Assembly (NCBI GenBank): GCA_037349315.1
Contig: JBAIAC010000007.1
Coordinates: forward strand, 53,159,001 to 53,223,000
Reading direction: 5' to 3'
DNA from: Chelydra serpentina
Lineage: Eukaryota > Chordata > Testudines > Chelydridae
Length of the DNA: 64,000 bases
Positions 12,071 through 24,725 of this stretch are shown in pieces. The notes below the pieces were generated by a model. The model was not told where the DNA came from. It saw nothing but the letters and a program-made list of their open reading frames with translations, and searched no databases. The stretch's first letter is position 1. Every line of letters begins with the position of its first letter. The translations under genes were made by a program, and so were the position numbers.

Positions 12071-12914
12071 AATATACTAAATTTAATTCAGATTATATTT
12101 TGCTTTCCCTTGGGAAAGGGGCAGCTACTAAAAAGGTAACCTATTAACTGAGGGCAGTTCAATTAAAAACTGTGCAAAAGGTGCCACTACTAAACAGGGG
12201 TGGCTAGTAAAGGCAAATTGAAAATGAAAACATATGGTAGTTTTAACCAATTATTAGAGAGCGGCCTGAATCAAAACATTGGATCCAGATTTTGAGGTAG
12301 TGGGATCTGGCTCCAGACCTGAAATGGGTTAGGCCCATTTTTGTAAATGAGTACAAACCAGAAGACTAGCTCTGAAAGCCTCCCTCCCCAGGGACTTTAA
12401 AGATGTTCAGCTATAATTCCAAATCAGGATTTCTCAGTACAGGCCAATCTCTAAGATTAACGAGTAAATGTGTTTACTACATGATTTAGTAATATCCAGT
12501 AATGTAAATGTTGTGTTTATTTGTTGGTGTATGTGCACATACTTGTGCACAGACAGCTGTCACACACATGCAATAAATGTGAAGGGGTGACCATTTCTCC
12601 ACTGGAACATGTATTTCTGGTAAACCAAAACTAACAGACTCCAGCTGTTACTGGAATCAGAAACAGCTCTGAAATTATGCAAGTATTACAATCCGTTCAT
12701 CAAGCCATTGTTTAGAAGCAATGGTCCCCTCTCCCTCCTCAATGTACACCACCATCCTCATCCAGTTTTGAGGGGATCTATGAATTGAGCTCTGTTAAGC
12801 TGCCAGAGCTACAGCCAGGCAGTTCTTCTAAACCAGTTGCAAGTTTCAGCCAGTCCCATTAGAGCAATTTTGTGTGTGTGTGTGTCTATGACAAATAATT
12901 TATATAATATAAAT
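12071..12914. other. No gene seen
   Basis: AT-rich DNA with a short (TG)n run at about 12869-12886. Nothing coding is visible. Confidence 0.5.
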
Positions 12915-13116
12915 GGAGATATGCCAATCTCCTAGAACTGGAAGGACCTTGAAAGGTCATCAAATCAAATCAAGTCCCCTGCCTTCACTAGCAGGACCAA
13001 GTACTGTCCCCTGACAGATTTTTGCCCCCAATCCCTAAGTGGCCCCCTCAAGGATTGAACTCTCAACCGTGGGTTTAGCAGGCCAATGCTCAAACCACTG
13101 AGCTATCCCTCCCCCC
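12915..13116 (-). mobile_element. Cry-type tRNA-derived SINE, second copy
   Basis: Read on the minus strand, the copy starts 'gagggatagctcagtggt', continues through 'gggttgagagttcaatcc' (B-box region) and the shared 'cttgagggggcc' block, and ends 'ctaggagattggcatatctc'. It belongs to a different subfamily from the copy at 4370-4552 because its tail ends in 'ggagat' rather than the 'attctatga' repeat. A short 'caaatcaaat' duplication has expanded the tail near 12961-12975. Confidence 0.87.
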
Positions 13117-13327
13117 TATTTAATCGACTTCTTGGAAAAAGCACAAATTTCTCACATATTTCTTCTGGTTTCTTGGAATTTAGGCTGTTTTACTGGGAAT
13201 CAGAATGCTTAAAATACAAAGTAGCCTTGCTGCAGTCAGAATTAAATGCAAAACATCTCTTCAGTTGAATCCTCCTGTAATAACATCTTCACATTTATAT
13301 GTTAGAAAACAGTCCCAGCAGTGGGCC

Positions 13328-13398
13328 AGCTCTCAGGTGCTATAAATCAGTGAAGTTGATGGCACTACACTAGTTTATACTTGTTGAAAATCTGGCCT
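13328..13398. repeat. Short palindromic repeat, family P
   Basis: 'ctataaatcagtgaagttga' pairs loosely with 'ctagtttatacttg' and ends in 'aaaatctggcc', the usual edge of this fold-back family. Diverged copy. Confidence 0.5.
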
Positions 13399-13728
13399 AG
13401 TAACTTCCTCCTGCTAACAGGAGTGTAAGAGAGATATTGGGGGGTTTACCTTTGTGGAAGGTGCCCCAGTTCCATGCTGGTGGGCAACCCTGTAAACACC
13501 TACATAGTTCACTGAATTTTCATTCATTATTTAAACAATTATCCTCATGATGCTAACCTATCAACAAATATTGGGCCAAATTCTATGGTGAATTATACGT
13601 GTGCAACCCATAGCTGTCTGCTCATAATACATGTGCCAAGTGCCATATTCTGATCTCGGTTACACCAGGGTGGAGCTAGAGTTGCTCTGCTACCTCAGCA
13701 TAAAACCAAAGTAAAATATGGCCTATTT

Positions 13729-13744
13729 GGGGGGGGGGGGGGGG
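13729..13744. repeat. Poly-G run
   Basis: Sixteen consecutive G bases. The exact length is prone to sequencing error. Confidence 0.9.
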
Positions 13745-13754
13745 ATAAGAGCTC

Positions 13755-13800
13755 CTGGAGATGTCCCTCTAGCTCAAATGGTAGAGAGGCCTGGCAGAAG
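13755..13800 (+). repeat. Possible tRNA-like SINE head fragment
   Basis: 'ccctctagctcaaatggtag' resembles a Pol III A box (TRGYNNARNNG), but no B box follows. It may be the head of another tRNA-derived SINE. It is not a tRNA gene. Confidence 0.3.
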
Positions 13801-14799
13801 ATCCTGTCCGAGTGAATTTTTATAGGTCCATTTAAGTCAATAGAGCTATGGCAGTTTGCACCATGTGAGAAACTACGTTCTGAGGATCTCTGTCTTTTGA
13901 TGCTAAGCTCCTGGCTGAGGGGATCACTACCTCAGCGCACACGGGTGTAACGGGCTGGGAGATGCATATTCTGTCATGTGTTACTGCTCACAAACCTAAT
14001 GGCTTGTTGCACTCCATAAATATTCAAACCTACGGTCTGAAATCCAAAGAGAGGGTATAACGCATTCACCACTGTACAAAGCTGAGGAACTTTAAGTGTG
14101 AATAAGGCTTAGCGCCACATGGACAGTGAAAACCATCATAGCCGTTGTTGGTAACCTCCATTTACTTTGAGCCATTTATTCTACTGTCATTAAAGACTTC
14201 ATGCATTTTGAAATGTACAGCTATCACGTCACCCACCACCATGCAGGATGTGGCGGGAGGGACTAGCAGGCTGGGCACATTCACACCAAGCTGCAGGCGG
14301 GGGAAGAGGTAGCTGTGCTGCACGAAGGAGATGGCTCCTGGTAGTGGTCCCCACCCAGCCTGCTAAGGCTCCACACCACTATTCTATGTGGCTCTTGAGA
14401 AGAGCTTGGCAGCGCCACCTGCTGTTGGTCCCTCTCAGAAGTAGCCTTTCCTTTCCCTGCCCCTCACATCTTCCCACCTCCTCTGCAGCCCCAACACCCA
14501 CCTAGTCAGTTGGCTTCTTCTGCCCCTTTCAAACAGACAGCGGGCTTGGGACTCCACTTCACCAGAAGCTTTTGTATTTATTTGTGCCACTCTTGATAGG
14601 CCTCTTTCCAGCTGGCAACACTGCAGAGTGAGAAACTGAACAGAGGTGCTGTGACTCTCAGGGGTGAGAGACACAGGCACTGAGTCTGAGCAGAGCTGGA
14701 AGCAGCTTGGGATGCGGGGAGCCAAGTTGGCTGTGTGACAAGGGGGCTGTAACCTACAATTGTTTCACTAGCCATAAGTGGTGTCAGTTCCAAGCTATT
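13801..14799. other. No gene seen
   Basis: Mixed-composition DNA; frames at 14248-14793 overlap on both strands without recognisable domains. Confidence 0.5.
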
Positions 14800-14879
14800 A
14801 GAGACAAGGTGGGTGAGCTAATACCTTTCATTGGACCAACTTCTGGAATAACAGATGTTCCCTCACCCACCTTGTCTCT
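14800..14879. repeat. Small fold-back repeat
   Basis: An 80-bp palindromic unit. The arm 'agagacaaggtgggtgag' at 14800-14817 is perfectly complementary to 14862-14879, with the marker phrase 'ttggaccaacttctgg' between. It is an internally deleted copy of the fold-back at 26191-26374. Confidence 0.88.
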
Positions 14880-14880
14880 C

Positions 14881-15066
14881 TAGCAATAAGTGATGTGTCA
14901 TGCAGGCACAATTGTAGGAAAAAGAAGCTTAGGAAGCATGCGGACAGGCCAATGTTACCTGCTGAGGCTCTAATGATTGAGTTGGTCGCACAGTACATTT
15001 CTGGGCTCCCTGGTGCCACACCAAACTAGGTCCCTCCTAAAACCTAATCATCTTCCTCCAGTTCCA
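14881..15066. repeat. Unnamed dispersed repeat, copy 1
   Basis: It starts 'tagcaataagtgatgtg' and ends with the 'caccaaactaggtccc' block. Both landmarks recur in the same order at 35762-36400, where the interval between them is about 450 bp longer. It could be a diverged retroposon or LTR fragment. I do not recognise the family. Confidence 0.6.
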
Positions 15067-17177
15067 TTCCTTATAAACAACCCCCTGGAACAGCCCCTAG
15101 GCCTGTGTCTGCTGGACCATAGCTTTAGAGTCAACGCCTAGGAGTTGCATTCTTTTATCTGTCTAAATTTCTTGTTCACTGGTAATTCTGACCTGTCTTT
15201 TCTTGCTCTCAGAGCAGTGCAAATGAGGAGTAGTACTAGTGACATCATCTGTTTAAATCATAAACCAGAGGCCTAGCATGTATGTTCCCACTATTTTTAA
15301 AGTGACTTTATAATGCTGCTGAAAAGCTCCAGCTTAGTTATAAGGGTTGGGTTTGTTTGTTTTTTTGTTTAACTGAATCGGAGCAACACACCAAGGCTCC
15401 AGCTAGAACTGGTACTTCATTGTGCTGAAGAAGAAATGGTCTGTGACCCATAGAGCTCACACTTTACTGTAAAAAACAAAGTCCTCTAGAACAGGTTCAG
15501 AATGAGGAGTGGAAGGGTGAACTTCCACACATTCATCCTCAGGGGGAGGGAGGAGTGGCAGCCTGTAGAGATGAGATGATGCGTCAGCCTCCATGGTCCA
15601 CTGAGTACCTGGTTTCTCTGCTCTGAAGACCAGCCAGGGTGCCAGTTAATGCTAAGTGTGGTAATTGTTTTGGTGGTATGGACATCTGTCCATGGGAAAC
15701 TGGACTGAAGCCACCAAATTCATTTTGCAAAGCTCACCAAAATGCCCTAAAAACCCCAAATAGGCAATAACAAGAACAAAGGGTGTAGCAGATTCTTAGC
15801 ACTTATTATTAGCCGAGGAAGTGCTGGGATTAATCACTCATGCAAAAGCAGCTGTAAAGGATGGAAGTGGTTGATCAAAGTGGGTTTTTGTTGTTGTTGC
15901 AAATGGATCATTCTGCTGATCAACGAGACCCAATGTAGGGCACGAGAGCTTCAAAAGGAGACTAATGACTCAAAGGCCTGAACCAAGGCCATCACCAGAG
16001 CTAATCAAGTAGGAAACCCAGAGCAAGGTGGAAATGAGTCCTTCAGTGCAAGGAGTTTTTCCATGGCTTTCATTTCCTAATGCCATACTTTTGAGGTAAT
16101 AAAACTTACAATAATGGAAAGATAAATAGTGGGACAATGGGAAATGTTGTTCTGTGGGACTGGCCTACGTGTGGCCAGGCTGCACCTCACTTCTGTGCTG
16201 GTGTGCAAGGGAAACAGAGGGCACAAGCAGCCTCTTCCTTTTGTACTCCACACTGGGCTTGGGCAAAATTGCAGCCCCCGTGCTTCCACTAATGTAGTTT
16301 CAGCTCCATGCCATTGCCTGGCAGTTGCTCAGCACCACAAAGGGGGCAGGTTGGAGGCCATGGCTGGCCAGATGCATGGGGATAGCAGGCTGCACCCCTG
16401 ATGAGGTGTAACAATAGGCACACATTTCCCCCTGTGCGCCTGTGAGCTCCTGAGGCACAAGGCCTCCCTGGGCCCTTCTGCACCTGCTCCAGGCTATGGC
16501 CAAAAGCCACTAATGAGCCCATAAATTAATGAGGGAGATCTGAGTGAGCAGAACAATGGAATACTCAGCTCTGTCTTAGCCACATTAGGCCATATTCATC
16601 CCTGGTGTGACTCCAGGGACATGAATTTGGCCTAGTGTTTGTAGGGTTGTTGAGGAGGAAAAAATGTCTGTTGGAGGGTAAATCTCTCTATTCTATTAAA
16701 TACATTTTCTTTCTTTCCCCCACCCCCGACAAACGGAGCAGACATCTCCTTCCCCAAAACAGTTTTCTTCCCATCCTTCCGTAACCTGTACAGATAGAAG
16801 GGCAGCTCCCTTCAAGAAGTAGTGCACAAATCTCAGAAAGTTTGGAAGTGCAGGTCAGATAACGATCCACAGATCTGTATGGTTTTCTGAACACACACAC
16901 TCTGTCTCTCTCCACCTCGCCCTTCCTCTATGGGACAGAGGGCAGCATCTAGGTAAACAACATGCTATCTGTAGAATGGGAGGAGGAATTTTTCCAAGGA
17001 TACAACATCAACCTACCCTGGGCATGGGGGGAAGTGGATAGGCCGCCATGGCTCCAGCTTGTTTACATATGCACAGCTGTTGGGGCTGCTAGTGCTTAAA
17101 GTAGCACTGGTTGACACCCCCATCCTTGAATTCCTGGCAGAGCTGGCCAAGTTGTAGCTGCCTCCTGTATGGGCACT
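15067..17177. other. No gene; one short dispersed repeat
   Basis: No coding region seen. The piece 15680-15732 ('tggactgaagccaccaaatt' and flanks) is about three-quarters identical to 60361-60411, so it is a dispersed repeat of unknown type. Confidence 0.5.
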
Positions 17178-17480
17178 CTAAGGGCTGGTCCACACTAACC
17201 CCCTGGTTCGAACTAAGATACGCAACTTCAGCTACGTGAATAATGTAGCTGAAGTCGAAGTATCTTAGTTCGAACTAAAAGGTACTTACCGCGGGTCCAC
17301 ACGCAGCAGGCAGGCTCCCCTGTCGACTCCGCATACTCCTCTGGCGGAGCAGGAGTACTGGTGTCGACGGCGAGCACTTCTGGGATCGATTTATCACGTC
17401 TAGAGAAGACGTGATAAATCGATCCCAGAAGATCGATTGCTTCCCGCTGAACCCGGAGGTAAGTATAGACGTACCCTAAG
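17178..17480. repeat. MITE with two large internal hairpins
   Basis: The ends 'ctaagggctggtccacac' and 'gtatagacgtaccctaag' are imperfect inverted repeats. Hairpin one (about 17206-17276) pairs a 'gttcgaactaagata' arm with 'tatcttagttcgaac'. Hairpin two has 24-bp perfect arms at 17377-17400 and 17408-17431 with a 7-nt loop. No coding capacity. The TA at each border would fit Tc1/mariner-like insertion, but a longer duplication cannot be excluded. Confidence 0.8.
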
Positions 17481-19017
17481 GGAAAGAAGGGACTCTCTCT
17501 CCCAGATCTTTTGCTCCCACAGGGGGACAGACAACATACTTCAGACCCAACACATGAACATCAGCGAGAGAGACAGGAAAGTAGAGTCACTGCATAACTT
17601 TTTCAACATTTTTCCCCCCAGAAACAATCAGTTGCTTTCTTGCTTGCCAAGTCCAGCTGGAACAGTTCAGTGTGTATTTTATGGTTTAAAGTCAAAAATG
17701 AAAGCAGGCCCCTTTCCCCAAATCCTGCAGCTGCTGGACTGACTTTTTTGCTTTCCTCAGCCGAAACATGCAGCAGCACATTCTGATGAAGAGCAAAGCA
17801 AACAATCCGCCCCAAAAGACTGACAGAATGAGAAACGGAGGAAAGGAACACGCGCTTGGAGGGGAATTTGACACCCCACACCCTGGTCACGGAAGTTATG
17901 CTCTGTGCTGTGTTGCAGCATGTTCTGATGGCTCATGGATTCGATGGGGTTTTTAAATACTAGGGCCATGCACTTCCTTATGTATATTTCACTTGGGTGG
18001 GGATGGGGAGGAAGAGTTTCTCTTAGTGGAGAGGAATATGTACATTCTGCTTTAAGGGGAAGTTACTGTAAAGGAGTGGCGGCCAAAATGTAACCCATAA
18101 ACCAGCTGTGGCCCAATCAGCAAGCGTCTGCAAGATAACCCATGGCTACCCTCACCTTTAGCATGGGGATGTGACCTGTAGAGATTATGGCCCAGATTCA
18201 TCCCCATTCCAGTGCAGAGCCTGACACAAGAATCAGAGCATGGGTGCCCCACCTCCCATAATTCTGGGGCTGCTGGGGGCTGGTTCAACCACTATCACTC
18301 AGTGCTGCCCTGATTTAATCCCTGCTGCTCATGGCCCCTGTGGGCCTTGTGAGAGCTGGGGAATAGCCAGGGCACAAGACTGCCCTGCCTACACTCCCTG
18401 CCTCTGTCGTCAGGATCTCTCTCAGGAGACCAGGTGGTTGGGTTCCAGCTGCTTTGCATCACCTATGAACTGGGCACTCTGCTCCTAATTCCCCACCACT
18501 GTGCAACTTGTGTAGTCCTAGAGCTGGGTAAAGTGGGTGTAAAGTGCTACCTCCAGCAGGAGTGAATGAAGCAATCTGAGATGGTGGCATTTTGCATTCG
18601 CTTTGCCTGGGAGCAAATGACAAAAGATACAAAGCAGTGGGGAATCAGGCCCTCACAAATCCCAAGAAGTAACGAGCCTGCTTGATTTGAGCCACAACCA
18701 CTCAGGTCAAGGGAGATGACTGAATGCTGGAATCTGTAATCTTTTGGGGGCTACACTATATTAAATGCAAGGCTTGCTGCAGTCTGCTCCATTTTATGCA
18801 AATCAGGTGCAACCCTGGGCTCCTGGCAAGTTGTCAAAGCAGCCTTCAATTGAGCAAGGTTTGGAGGTCTCTGCTATAGAAGATGGACAGTGTTTCAGAA
18901 TCGCAGCACAGCAGGCCCTTATCCACAGGAGTATCTGAGAGTATGAACTGTTCATTCCTAGCTCCAAGGAAGGCACGAGTGAACTAGGCTGGGTGTGAAT
19001 GCTCACAGACATTGAAG
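17481..19017. other. No gene seen
   Basis: Overlapping frames on both strands at 17437-17969 and 18052-18488 have no recognisable domains. No confident repeat. Confidence 0.5.
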
Positions 19018-19195
19018 TAAGGTTGCCAACTTTCTGAAAACTGGACACTACAGCAGGAGCACGGGAACCTCCCCCTGCCTCTTCCCCTGGGGCCCTGTCC
19101 CTGGCCCGCCTCTTCCCTCAAGGCCCCGCCCTGATCACTCATTGCTCCCTCTCTCCCTCTTCCTCATCTCTCCATCCTCTCTACCCTTCACCTCC
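19018..19195. mobile_element. Left end of a hAT-like MITE
   Basis: 'taaggttgccaactttctg' followed by repeated 'gcctcttccc..ggccccg' blocks is the left end of a GC-rich turtle hAT MITE. The matching right end is not visible, so the copy appears 3'-truncated. Confidence 0.5.
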
Positions 19196-21784
19196 CCAAG
19201 CTGGGCTCCCTTGGCCCCAGGGCTGGGACAGGAGCTGCAGGCCCTGACACAGAGCCTGCCTGGCCACAAGATGCAGGTAGGAGGTGGACCCCAGCTGAGT
19301 TGTCCTTCTGCCATTGGAGTGGAGATGCATTCCCTGGGAAAAGAGGCACAAAAGAGAAAGAGACCGCAAATTCCATCATTACTCGCCTTGGAAGAGAGAC
19401 CTTTCCTATTGGCAAGCAAGAAGTCCTGCCACCTAAAAATTTTGTGTAATTATTGCAATTAGAGGACAGTCTGGGAATGCTGTGATATCCGGGGTGAAAG
19501 GTTGTGGGGGTCGGAGGAAGCAGCACCCCCTAGGCATGGCGAGGAGGGTCGAGAGGGTGGAGTGTGACCTGCTGAGTGGGAATTGCTTTTGTTATTTTAA
19601 TACAAATTATTTCAGACATTCAGTTTCTGTTGATGTCCTGAACTCTGCCCCTGAAGTCACCAGTGCCCCAGCTGTGCCAAAATAAACACAATGGCCTGGC
19701 CAAGGAAACAAAGTGAGATCCTTTCCCCAGCAGCAGCAGCACTGCAGCCTCCTCCGGGCCACTGGTATCCAGTTACCTGCTCTATTTAAAACAGCAAAGC
19801 AGATAAATATAGAGCCACGCGCTACAGTGCAGGCAACCAGAACCACGACGCAGGGAAAAGTAAACTGATAGGGTCAGTGCAGCAAGAGGGTGGACACATA
19901 AACGGTCCCTGCTGAGATGCAAGTGAAAACAAAGGCACAGGAACCAAGGTGCTGACAGGGGAGAGAGAGATGGAAACGCCTCGAGTGCTTTGATTTCAAA
20001 GCAAACATTTGGCCGTGTAAAATGTTTACACTGGTTTGGGGCTGCGTGGAGGCAGCAAAATGGGATGTAGCAGCAGGTCTGTAGAGCTGTTGGGGCCCTG
20101 GGCCAGCCTGACAACACAGCAGCTTTGGTTCATGACGGCGGGTGCCCTGCCTGGCGCGCTCCCATTTGGAATTATAAGCCCTCAGCAGATGTAATGGATC
20201 TGATTTCTTCCCAAAATGACGCCGGGCGTGGCTGAGCCGCGTGACAGAGGATGTTTGATCAGACAGCCTGGATTTTGGAAGAGTCTTCATGTGAAGCTCT
20301 TTGTCCGAGGCAGCGTGAGCCGTGCAAAAGGCAGCTGCGTCCCATGGGGAAGGTGGTGGAAGAGAGAAGAGTATTCAGCAGCGTGCATTATGTCGATGGA
20401 CAGAGAGAAATGAACACAGCCAGGGAAGTTAATGCCAGTGACAGATTAAGGCAGGATCAAATGAATCAGTTGATCTGTGTCTCGTACACTAAAGAGGGCC
20501 CCCAAGTTTCTGAGAATATTAGTATGGGGTTGATGTGAGCCCCAGGATCCCAACTTTTCATTGAAGGCCAGAGGAGCCTGTCACCCTTTCCCCACTCCAT
20601 GACTAGGTCTGCACGCTTGCAGTCAATCCAGGACACAGTGAGCCTTAATCCTGGGCTATTTAATACCACTTTCACTGCAAACAGCAGTGCAGCTTTCCTA
20701 GTGTATCTCTGTAAGCAAGTGAAATGGGAGGGTTTGCCTTGTGAGTGCCTCTTTTTACTCTGTTTCCACTCGAAGTCAGTGTGACAAACAGGATCAGTGA
20801 AGCAAAAATGCCATGAAACAACTGTAACTGCATTTATTAAAGCCCAGGCATACTGGTACGATATGGTATATACTTGGGTGTATACCATACTCTCCTCCCC
20901 AAGAAACACACTGGAGATCTATTAGGAACATAAATGGGAGAGGAATTTCAGAGATCACGGCACTTGGGGATACAATATGTCAATAGGGGATGCTGTCATC
21001 GGCCTGGGGACCAAATTCATTTTGTTGGCACCTGTCAACACGAATGCCAGCTCACAGCCCAGCTGCAAGTATGCCTCTAAATCTCCAGGACTGGAAGTCA
21101 GATGAATGGACATGTAGCCTTGGTACCAGCAGGGGGCACTCTTAGCAAATTGAGGTTCACTGCAACAAAGGAGACCCCCAGACTGAGAGGATGCAGAATG
21201 GAGCATGTCATCTCTAGGCTAGCTGAGGGCACTTTCACCAGGGGCACGGTTACAACACAACTTTTTGCTCAGAGATTGATCACTTGTTCCAAAACTGAAA
21301 TTCACACTGCTGTGTGCTGCCCAACACCACAGTCTTGCTGTTATATTGCACAGAGCCCAGCAGCTTTTTCAGCCTTGCTTAATAGACTAATAATATTCAT
21401 CCATCACACAGCAGGCATGCAGTGACTGTCACAACACGCTGCAGTTATCGGAGCCAGTGTCAGTACAATTCAGCCTCTGCCATTGAAAAGCATTTTTAGA
21501 ATTGAGGGAATACAATTTCTAGCCTCCTGAAAATTGTAAGCAAAGAAGATGACAAAGGCAGATGCCAGAGTGCATCTTTGACCATGTAATGGCTAAAACC
21601 TTTGAGGCAAGGGGCTTAAGCAGTCCCCAGACACACAGGTGTAGTTTTCCCTTAGTACATGTGCAACTCCCCCTTTGTCTTTTGGTTTTCTGAGAGGCCT
21701 GCCATGATATCCCTTTGAAATGGGTTCTTCTTGCCTCCCTGATAACGAGGTCTAACATCCTAAACTTCCCTTCTCTCCTTAAAG
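19196..21784. other. No gene seen
   Basis: No exon or confident mobile element recognised. An imperfect small hairpin sits at about 20862-20889 ('tatggtatatac' against 'gtgtataccata'). Confidence 0.5.
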
Positions 21785-21873
21785 CTACTGGGCCAGATTC
21801 TCAGCTGCTATTAACTACTATAGCTCCACAGGTGTCAAACTTCATCAGTTTACATCAGCTAAGCATCTGGTCC
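21785..21873. repeat. Short palindromic repeat, family P
   Basis: Begins 'actgggccagattctcagct' and ends 'agcatctggtcc', with inner 'tagctccacaggtgtcaaac' and 'catcagtttacatcagct'. The fold-back layout matches the family. Confidence 0.5.
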
Positions 21874-22519
21874 AAGACACCTGCCCTTCTCCCTTTGTCT
21901 GCCTAATTTGTCTTTCCAGGTGCTTATTCCACATCCATCACTGTGGTATCTGAGAAACATCTTAACAATAATTGAATTTTAAAAATAAAGAAATAACACC
22001 CCTCTCCCTTATCCAAAGAGTGTGGGCTGGACCCTGTGTCCTCTCTAAGATCCCTTTGTGCTACTCCAGCAGAGCGAAGGGGACTTCACACTGCTTCAAA
22101 CAGGCAGCTGACGATTCCCCCAGCATGCAGAGCAGAAAGTGCTCAGCGCCTCTCAGGATAGGATACTTCTGAACAAAATATTCCAGAGTTCCCTGAACAC
22201 GATGCACCCAGTTCAATGAAACCATTATTTAGCTTCTCGCCTGGTTGTTTTCATGAGTATTTTGTTTAGAAGGTGAGGATGCACCCTGCCACTATAGGAG
22301 ATACATTATTAGACCTAAGGCCAGGTCTTTCTTGAGCGAGAGAGTTCACCCAGAGGGTAGAATTTCAACATTGCATAATGCTCTTTTCCCTTTCTCTGAT
22401 GCACATCCATATTACAAAGGATTTGACACTAGGGGATTATCTGGAATTGGAGACATGAGATGTTGGTGCATCTCCGGTTACAGGTTACTGTACCAAGGCC
22501 TTTGCTCTTATTGATCACG

Positions 22520-23330
22520 TGCATGTTACACTGTGGTTTATTATTGTTTGCTTACATTATTAATGTTATGAAATGGAAATACTGTGCGTACAACTGTGGG
22601 CATATCAGTCTTACAAACACAACTATTATCTAGTTTTAAGGTGCCAATTATGCCAGGGAGTTTTTATTTTTTAATGATTGATGTATTGAAACATGAAATA
22701 GTTATACATTTCCTGTACAGCCGTCTCTGATCACTCTCTTTCTCTAATCAAATGAGACGTCAGTAAGGTCAAAACCAAAAATATTCATAAAACGTATTAT
22801 GCAACACAGATGTTGCATATCTATTTGACAACGTTTACTGTTTGCTGGGTTGTCTTAGATAAATAACACACTGAATCTGATATTTCATTGGTGCTCTCCA
22901 ATGTGGCTTCCCCACCCCTGTTTACACAGAGAGGGAGAGAGATGTGGAGTCAAACTGAGCTGCCTTGTATTTCATTAACATTTGATTTGCATAATATTCA
23001 TTCACATTATTAGCTTATTGTTCCCATTTGCATGGTGTGAGAAATATGAAAAGTTTTGGTGGGGAGGTTTTAACTGTGGTTCTTTCTCCTGGAGAGAAGC
23101 GTTCTATTAATCAAAAGAGCTACATGATTAAGGATTAGAAAAAAGAAAATATGTTGCAATAATGTTCCTTGCACAGTTTACAGAATCCAAAGCTGAACAA
23201 CTAAGTCCATGTATATTTCTTATAAGGAAATATCCACCACAGTATAATTTAAAAATATGTGTGTGATCTATATAAGTAGCTATCTTTATATGGATGTACC
23301 TCTACATTTAAATACTACAATATATAACCC
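22520..23330. promoter_or_regulatory. Candidate conserved non-coding element
   Basis: About 800 bp of AT-rich DNA with no recognisable repeat. It contains two octamer motifs ATTTGCAT (22985-22992, 23026-23033), several ATTA/TAAT homeodomain cores, a GACGTCAG CRE-like site near 22755 and a palindromic 'ttcttataaggaa' near 23217. Such composition is common in vertebrate developmental enhancers, but conservation cannot be tested from this sequence alone. Confidence 0.3.
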
Positions 23331-23821
23331 TACACGTCGCTGTATTTATGGGGCTATTTAAAGGTAGATGTCAAACCGCATCTCTTTGGAACTAGGCCAC
23401 GTCTAGTTGCTGAAATGCTGATCAGTAAGAGAATCTGAACCTGGCTCCGTCTCTTGATTTGCCCATGAGACAGAGCTGGAAGGAGATGTGGAATTTTACT
23501 TGAATGCAACTGGCTTCCAGAGTGACTGAAAAATGAGGCTGGTAAGTAGCAGCATCTCAGTGCTGTCAAGCAGGTTGCTCCCACAGTATTGCCTGGAGGA
23601 GGCCTATGGCGCAGTGACCATTTTGCCAGGATCAACCATTGTTCAGTACATCATTAATATCAGTGGAGGGATAAGAAGGGAAGAAAGAGGAATCATAGCT
23701 ATTGATTTTTTTTAAAAAAAACCCTAGGTTGTTTTCTATGTATAGACTGTTCTAAAGACTATGGTATATTCCCTCTGCCGTGACACTGGTGTATTCTACC
23801 ACTCTGGGATAATACAACTTT

Positions 23822-23935
23822 GTGCTACTATTGCATCTTTCATCCACGTAGCTCAAAACATCTTATCAACATTCATTATTTAAGCTTCACAGCACCCCTG
23901 TGAGATAGCTAAGAGATCAAATCACCCACCCCCTG
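23822..23935. mobile_element. MIR-related SINE fragment
   Basis: 'cagcacccctgtgagatagc' preceded by 'agctcaaaacatcttatc' matches a MIR-related SINE segment ('cccctgtgagataggtaag') common in sauropsid genomes. Old and truncated. Confidence 0.5.
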
Positions 23936-24725
23936 AAATGCAGGGACCTAAACTCCCAACTTCTGTTGATAGTCAATGGGTATTGGGTGCCTAAGTCAAA
24001 TCTGTCTTTTAAAATCTTCCCCACAGAAAGCAGGGTTGTGATCAGTTTGCACTCTGGAAGACATTGAGATGCTTTATAATGAGACACATTAAAGGTGCGC
24101 ATCACTAAAAGAGAGTCACCCCAGTTAATAAGCTACCACACAGCAAGAGGTCAGTTGTTGTTGTGGTCACAAAGTGCCAGATAGACTTGGGATTCTGGAC
24201 AGGTGCTCTGCCATGTAAACAAAAGGAGAGTTAACAGAAGAATTAAAATAACTTTTGGCCCCCATTTTCAAAATTAGGCCCATATGATTTTGTGCATGCT
24301 ATCCCCAATGTGTGTGCATAAATCAGGAATTCCTGTATATAAGCATATGCCAAAAAATGCACATGCCTAACTATAAAATATGGCTCTGTATTTATACTGC
24401 ATTTTCTATCTGGAATGATTCCAAAGCATTTTATATATTGCATAAAAATATAAAACTCCCCTATTACTCAAATGCATTGCTTCACTGGTGGAACAAGACA
24501 AGCGGTCTGCACCAGCAACTCTACACAGTAGCTTCAGAGGCTGGCAAGTGAAAAATAATGTATTCATCTGAAACTATGGCGGGAGGTTAGGTAGGTTAAG
24601 ATCAAATTATCAGAGCTGCAATATGGCTAGGACTTCAGGACTAACAACCTTAGGAGCCCTGGGATCTCCGCTGACCATGGATGATCAGGATCTTGGCTTT
24701 ATATCTCATACAAATTATTGCACCT

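Noticed and set aside
20862..20889. Small hairpin as a microRNA precursor
   Set aside because: The stem is only 12 bp with a 4-nt loop, too short for a precursor.
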